The notes under the pieces are model-generated. The model was not told the origin of the DNA and made no database searches. It saw only the letters and a list, made by a program, of their open reading frames with translations. This document shows, piece by piece, positions 60,283 through 64,000 of a stretch of 64,000 nt of DNA. The translations under genes were made by a program, and so were the position numbers. Each line of letters opens with the position of its first letter. Within the stretch, counting starts at the first letter, position 1. The DNA comes from JBBROS01 sp963752225 (GTDB lineage: Bacteria > Pseudomonadota > Alphaproteobacteria > Acetobacterales > Acetobacteraceae). Where the stretch lies: assembly GCA_963752225.1 (NCBI GenBank), contig CAVVXS010000005.1:124001-188000 (forward strand). The letters are read 5' to 3'.

Positions 60283-60631
60283 TTTTGAGTGTCAGGCCGA
60301 GCCGGGCCACGACCGTCCACATCACCGGGTGGCTGACGCGGATGCCGTGCTGCCGCTCCACCCAGTCGCGCAGCTCACGCAAGGTCGCGTCTGGATTAGC
60401 CTTGATCCGGTCCCGCAGCGCGTCGGCGACTGACGCCAAGCGCGGCGGCACGTGGTTGCGTTGCGGCCCTGGCCTGGCATCGCCAAGATACCGCAGTCGG
60501 GCTCTGACCTTCGACACGTAAGAGGCGCTGACACCGAACCGCACCGCTACCTCCCGCAACGTCAGCTCCGAGCAGGCCAGCACCCGGTCGCGCAGATCCT
60601 GTCCGTAAGCCTGCCCACGCTGCCACGCCAT
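60173..60631 (-). CDS. IS630 transposase, N-terminal DNA-binding part, orfA
   Basis: From Met at 60631 (MAWQRGQAYGQDLRDRVLAC) this part carries helix-turn-helix modules (TLREVAVRFGVSASYVSKV; DATLRELRDWVERQHGIRV) and reaches LTLKKT at the A7 run (60280-60286), after which the frame runs on over unrelated residues while the transposase continues in orfB. It recognises the inverted repeats in this family. The product as read ends at 60173. Confidence 0.75.
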   Translation of the reverse strand: MAWQRGQAYGQDLRDRVLACSELTLREVAVRFGVSASYVSKVRARLRYLGDARPGPQRNHVPPRLASVADALRDRIKANPDATLRELRDWVERQHGIRVSHPVMWTVVARLGLTLKKTPARRRAELRGRRAGPQSLGRVADPARSAPSGVPR

Positions 60632-60734
60632 TCGATGTCTCCGACCAAAGCCGGAGAACCTCGAATCACACATCAGGGCCGTTTCGGAAGAGGCTTTCGC
60701 GATTCCAGTCAGGCCTATTCGGGTCTAGAGCACG

Positions 60735-60756
60735 TCCCGAGCCGTTCGGCTCGGGA
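60735..60756 (+). terminator. Hairpin displaced from the hydrolase gene by the IS
   Basis: TCCCGAGCCG (60735-60744) and CGGCTCGGGA (60747-60756) form a perfect stem with a minimal loop, seven bases beyond the TA target. Before the insertion it would have lain just after the hydrolase stop, as its terminator. No T-run follows. Confidence 0.6.
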
Positions 60757-60770
60757 GTAGCGCTCGGAAA

Positions 60771-61718
60771 CTAAGTCGATAGGTCGGATGTCGCTCTAGC
60801 CGCCGGTGACGATCGGGCCGCCGGGCTGACCAGCAGCATGCGGTGCCCGTCGGGGTCGTGCAGCAGCAGCGGGCGACCGCCGGGCAGACCCGTCATCGCC
60901 AGCGTGACCCAGTCGGTCAGCACGGCATTGGCCGCCTGCCTCGGCATTTGCCGGCCCGGCGGCGCGTAGGCCAGCAGCTCGAGCCCCGGCCCCGCCGGCG
61001 CCGGCGGGCGCAGCCCGGTGATGCGGGCGCGGGCGCCGTCGAGCCCGTCGAGCCGTTCCTGCGCCGGCCCCTCGTTCAGGCTGCGGGCCGTGACGTGGAA
61101 GCCGAGCCGCCGGTAGAAGCCGACGCTGCGGGCCGACCGGGTGACGCCGATCGCGCTGTGGTCGATGCCGAGGAACGGTCCGGCCCGGCGACGGCGCCAC
61201 ACCGCGCGGCCTCCTCCCGGCGGGAACTGCAGCAGCTCGAGCGGGTGGCCGTCCGGGTCACGGAACTTGAAAGCCACCACGCTGCCGTTGCCGGGCGGGA
61301 GCCGCTGCGGACCGCCCCGCGAGATGGCCGTGAAGGGCCCGGCCGCAAGGTGGCGAAAGGCGGCGTCGATGTCGTCCACCACGATCGCGAGGTGCTGGAA
61401 CCAGGCGTCGTCGCTGCGGCTGCCGGCTGGGTAGGGCGGCCCGGGCGGGTCGAAACGCAGGAGCGCCACGTGGTCGTCGCCGAGCCGCAGCAGGCGTTCC
61501 TCCACCCTGGCGCCCGGTAGGCCGAGCAGGGCCGGCAGATCCCGCGGGACCGGTGGGGCAGTGACGCGCGCGAAGCCCAGCCGGCCGCAGTAGAATGCCT
61601 CGGCGCGGTCGAGGTCGGCCACCACCCGGCTGATGCGCAGGACCCGCGTCACCCTCGGCCGGAGGGTGGCCGCGAGCGCCAGGCCGGCCGCGACACCCAG
61701 GCTCCAGTGCCGGATCAC
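60771..61718 (-). CDS. Two-domain VOC (glyoxalase-fold) protein
   Basis: The 315-aa product starts GTG (VIRHWSLGVAAGLALAATL), with a hydrophobic stretch and then two VOC modules: about residues 30-155 (HLAIVVDDIDAAFRHL, FKFRDPDGHPLELLQF) and about 170-300 (IDHSAIGVTRSARSVGFYRR, LLHDPDGHRMLLVS). These are metal-binding beta-alpha folds used by dioxygenases, lyases and resistance proteins. GTG overlaps the GMC oxidoreductase stop. The N-terminal helix might anchor it to a membrane. Confidence 0.88.
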   Translation of the reverse strand: MIRHWSLGVAAGLALAATLRPRVTRVLRISRVVADLDRAEAFYCGRLGFARVTAPPVPRDLPALLGLPGARVEERLLRLGDDHVALLRFDPPGPPYPAGSRSDDAWFQHLAIVVDDIDAAFRHLAAGPFTAISRGGPQRLPPGNGSVVAFKFRDPDGHPLELLQFPPGGGRAVWRRRRAGPFLGIDHSAIGVTRSARSVGFYRRLGFHVTARSLNEGPAQERLDGLDGARARITGLRPPAPAGPGLELLAYAPPGRQMPRQAANAVLTDWVTLAMTGLPGGRPLLLHDPDGHRMLLVSPAARSSPAARATSDLST

Positions 61719-63289
61719 GCGCCGAGCCGCTCCTTGATGCGGTCGGCGACGCGCAGGGCGTTGGCGATGATCGTCAGGGTGGGGTTCACGGCGCCGATCG
61801 AGGGAAAGAAGCTCGCATCGGTGACGTACAGGTTGTCCAGCTCGTGCGCCTTGCAGTCGAGGTCGAGCACGGAGCGCGCCGGGTCGGCGCCGAAGCGCAA
61901 CGTGCCGGCCTGGTGCGCGGTGCCGCCGATCGGAATGTTCTTGCCGAGGTAGAGCCGCCGTTCCAGCAGCGCGGGCCAGGCGTTCATCGGGCCCAACATG
62001 TCCTTCAGCTTGGCCTTCAAGCGGGTGGCCGCCTCCTGGCTGCCTTCGTGGACGTCCAGCACCACCCGGTCGCCGTCGTAGTAGATGCGGTTCTCCGGCC
62101 GTGGCAGGTCCTCGCTTTGCAGCCAGAAATCGACCGAGTGCTCGGCCATCTTCTCGAACGGCAGCTCCGGGACCAGCGACATCAGTGTCGCCATGGGCGC
62201 CTCGCCGCGGATCTGCTCGCCGTGCGAGGTGGCGCACATCTGGATCAAGCCCAGCGGATAGTCCCAGTCCGGCGCGCCGAAGTAGTAGTCGCTCACCGCC
62301 AGCGTCTTCTGGAACACGGTGTGGTTCGGCTCGCGCAGCAGCGCCATCACCACCGACATGTCGTGCCGGATGTAGTTGCGGCCGACCTGGCCGGACTTGT
62401 TGGCCAGGCCGTTCGGATGCTTGTCGGTCGCCGAGCGCAGCATCAGCAGCGCCGACGACAGCGCGCCGCAGGCCGCGACCACGATGTCGGCCGAGTATTC
62501 TTCCACCTTTCCGTCGCGCTCGACGTGCACGCCGGTGACGCTGCGTCCGGCGGCGTCGGTGCGCAGCCGGGTCACATAGGCGCCGGTCAGCAGGGTGAAG
62601 TTGGGATGTGCGGCGCGGGTCGGGTCGACGCAGATCACCTGCGCGTCGGCCTTGGCGTTGATCGCACACGGAAAGCCGTCGAACGCGTCGCAGCGGATGC
62701 AGGGGCTGTAGGTGGTGGCGGAGCCGTCGGGGTTCTGGTCCAGCTTGATCCCGAGCGGCAGGTGGAACGGATGCAACCCGTGCTCGGTCAGCCGGTCGTT
62801 CAGCTCCTGGATGCGCGGCTCGTGCTGGACCGGCGGATAGGCGTAGGGCGCGCTGGACCACGGCTCGTTCGGGTCTTCGCCGCGCTGGCCGTGCACGTGA
62901 TAGAGCGCTTCGGCTTCGGTGTAGTACGGCTCGAAGACGTCGTAGCCGACCGGCCAAGCCGGCGACACGCCGTCCTTGTGCCGCAGCTCGCCGAAATCCC
63001 GTTCGCGCAGCCGCAGCAGGGCCGAGCCGTAGACCTTCGAGTTGCCGCCGACATAGTAGTGCAGGCCCGGGTGGAACGAGCGGCCGTCGCTGCCATACCA
63101 GGTCTCCGGCGCCTGGTAGATGGCGTCCACGAACACCGCCTTGGTATCCCAGTTGGTGCGCGACCGCGGGAGGTAGCCGCCGCGCTCGAGCATCAGGATG
63201 CGCTTGCCAGTCGGCGCCAGCCGATGGGCCAGCGAGGCGCCGCCGGGGCCGCTGCCGATGACGATGATGTCGTAGTGGTCGGTCGCCAT
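61715..63289 (-). CDS. GMC family FAD-dependent oxidoreductase
   Basis: The 524-aa flavoenzyme has the Rossmann motif IIVIGSGPGGASLAHRLA, the GMC signature region HYYVGGNSKVYGSALLRLRE, a cysteine segment SPCIRCDAFDGFPCAINAKA and the C-terminal VTDASFFPSIGAVNPTLTI loop with the catalytic His/Asn region. GMC enzymes oxidise alcohols such as choline, glucose or sterols; the substrate here is unknown. GGGGAA precedes Met 63289. It is coupled to the VOC gene (GTGA) and lies downstream of a flavin monooxygenase separated by three repeat hairpins. Confidence 0.92.
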   Translation of the reverse strand: MATDHYDIIVIGSGPGGASLAHRLAPTGKRILMLERGGYLPRSRTNWDTKAVFVDAIYQAPETWYGSDGRSFHPGLHYYVGGNSKVYGSALLRLRERDFGELRHKDGVSPAWPVGYDVFEPYYTEAEALYHVHGQRGEDPNEPWSSAPYAYPPVQHEPRIQELNDRLTEHGLHPFHLPLGIKLDQNPDGSATTYSPCIRCDAFDGFPCAINAKADAQVICVDPTRAAHPNFTLLTGAYVTRLRTDAAGRSVTGVHVERDGKVEEYSADIVVAACGALSSALLMLRSATDKHPNGLANKSGQVGRNYIRHDMSVVMALLREPNHTVFQKTLAVSDYYFGAPDWDYPLGLIQMCATSHGEQIRGEAPMATLMSLVPELPFEKMAEHSVDFWLQSEDLPRPENRIYYDGDRVVLDVHEGSQEAATRLKAKLKDMLGPMNAWPALLERRLYLGKNIPIGGTAHQAGTLRFGADPARSVLDLDCKAHELDNLYVTDASFFPSIGAVNPTLTIIANALRVADRIKERLGA

Positions 63290-63327
63290 CGCTGTTCCCC
63301 CGCTGCCGGATGTTAACCCGGAAAGGT

Positions 63328-63408
63328 CAGGGGCGTTGCCCCTGGACCCCAGCAAAGGCAGGGCCTTTGCAATCCATCAATCGCGGGCCTGGGGGCGCTC
63401 GCCCCCAG
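63328..63408. repeat. Dispersed repeat with three hairpins
   Basis: Three hairpins follow each other: CAGGGGC-GTT-GCCCCTG (63328-63344), GCAAAGGC-AGG-GCCTTTGC (63352-63370) and CTGGGGGC-GCTC-GCCCCCAG (63389-63408). This is the longest member of the repeat family in the window and fills the gap between the monooxygenase stop and the GMC start. Confidence 0.75.
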
Positions 63409-63410
63409 CC

Positions 63411-64000
63411 TTAGCTCTTGTGGTGAACCTCCCCCAATCCGTACACCGGCGTCGCCAAGCCTTCGCGGCGTGCCTTGAGCTGCAGCGCCAGATAAAGCGA
63501 ATAGTGACGCGACTGGTGCAGGTTGCCGCCGTGGAACCACAGCGCCTCCTGCCGGGTCGGCTTCCACATGTTGCGCAGCTCGCCTTCCCACGGACCCGGA
63601 TCCTTGGTCGTGTCGGAGCCGAAGCCCCAGCACTTGCCGACCTTGTCCGCCACCTCCTGCGAGATCAGCTTGGCCGCCCAGCCGTTCATCGAGCCGTAAC
63701 CGGTGGCGTAGACGATCAGGTCGGCCGGCAGCTCGGTGCCGTCGCTCAACACCACCGAGTGCTCGCGGATCTCGGTCACGTCCACCCGGCTGCGCAGCTT
63801 GATCGAGCCGTTCGCCACCAGCTCGGACGCGCCGACGTCGATGTAGTAGCCGGAGCCGCGGCGCAGGTACTTCATGAACAGCCCGGAGTCGTCGTCGCCG
63901 AAATCCAGCATGAACCCGGCCGCTTCGAGCCGCCGGTACAGATCGGCGTCCCGCTCCCGCATCTGCTTGTACACCGGGATTTGGAACTCGTGCATGATCC
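63411..64000 (-). CDS. Flavin-containing monooxygenase-like protein, C-terminal part
   Basis: Only the last 196 or so residues lie in the window; the gene continues past 64000. The block DLIVYATGYGSMNGWAAKLI is the (F/Y)ATGY motif of flavin-containing and Baeyer-Villiger monooxygenases, and VTEIREHSVVLSDGTELPAD fits the preceding domain. FMO-like enzymes add one oxygen atom to ketones or heteroatoms using NADPH and FAD. With the GMC oxidoreductase and VOC protein downstream it may form an oxidative degradation or detoxification unit. Confidence 0.85.
   Translation of the reverse strand, partial: IMHEFQIPVYKQMRERDADLYRRLEAAGFMLDFGDDDSGLFMKYLRRGSGYYIDVGASELVANGSIKLRSRVDVTEIREHSVVLSDGTELPADLIVYATGYGSMNGWAAKLISQEVADKVGKCWGFGSDTTKDPGPWEGELRNMWKPTRQEALWFHGGNLHQSRHYSLYLALQLKARREGLATPVYGLGEVHHKS

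Larger units (their letters stand above)
59669..60725 (-). mobile_element. IS630-family insertion sequence
   Basis: The element is about 1057 bp, flanked by the TA dinucleotides (59667-59668 and 60726-60727) that IS630 elements duplicate. Terminal inverted repeats read GACCTTTATCGGCCTGA on the left and GACCCGAATAGGCCTGA (reverse strand) on the right, 12 of 17 identical. The transposase occupies nearly the whole element on the minus strand in two frames. The insertion is in the stop codon of the preceding hydrolase and regenerates a TAG, leaving the protein unchanged. Confidence 0.88.

Overview
The window is dense (roughly 90 percent coding), very GC-rich bacterial chromosome. The gene content points to an alphaproteobacterium of the order Rhodospirillales, probably Acetobacteraceae. 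The supporting evidence is a hopanoid-modification cluster (hpnN, hpnK, hpnJ, hpnI, hpnM, hpnH), a DUF3297 protein, an rsmG-parA-parB block, many short ATGA/GTGA operon overlaps, and a dispersed family of GC-rich intergenic hairpin repeats of a type I associate with Acetobacteraceae. The assignment rests on recognition of families and gene order; no search was run.

Layout. 1-3.3 kb: EVE-domain protein, Rieske protein and acetyl-CoA synthetase, then an unknown 141-aa gene whose ribosome binding site lies in a perfect 12-bp hairpin downstream of argG. 4.7-8.3 kb: a long repeat-containing surface-type protein with a one-base frameshift at its C-terminus, a PepSY-type secreted protein and a glycine-rich stress-type protein. 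8.3-10.6 kb: type III polyketide synthase plus FAD-dependent reductase. 10.6-16.5 kb: hydrolase, glycosyltransferase, topoisomerase IB and a paaG-paaI-paaK set. 16.5-27 kb: hopanoid genes, with dxs (isoprenoid precursor supply) heading a dxs-hpnM-hpnI-hpnJ-hpnK operon and hpnH divergent from it. 27-38 kb: a peptide-type ABC transporter split into an ATPase pair and a permease/binding-protein set. Two paralogous binding proteins flank a cardiolipin synthase, and a Walker-A-less ExeA-like membrane protein sits between the two halves. 38-46 kb: parB, parA, rsmG, nth, an MFS exporter, quinone reductase, ogt, then PaiB-type, metallo-beta-lactamase-fold and DUF3297 genes. 46-50.5 kb: a translationally coupled pair of unknown genes, carbonic anhydrase, bestrophin. 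50.5-57.3 kb: a compact minus-strand operon with a molybdopterin-binding dehydrogenase subunit, glutathione peroxidase, TIGR04282 transferase, GT87-like membrane mannosyltransferase, radical SAM/SPASM protein and GT2. 57.4-64 kb: MFS transporter, an alpha/beta-hydrolase-like protein lacking its nucleophile, an IS630-family element inserted exactly in that gene's stop codon, and a VOC-GMC-monooxygenase set running off the window edge.

The best candidates for something undescribed are the four-gene sugar/radical-SAM operon (50492-54421) and the two-gene unknown module (46268-48744). The repeat family that has become the coding tail of rsmG and abuts dppB, and the Shine-Dalgarno hairpin at 3250-3282, are the most interesting non-coding signals. 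No rRNA, tRNA or CRISPR array was seen.
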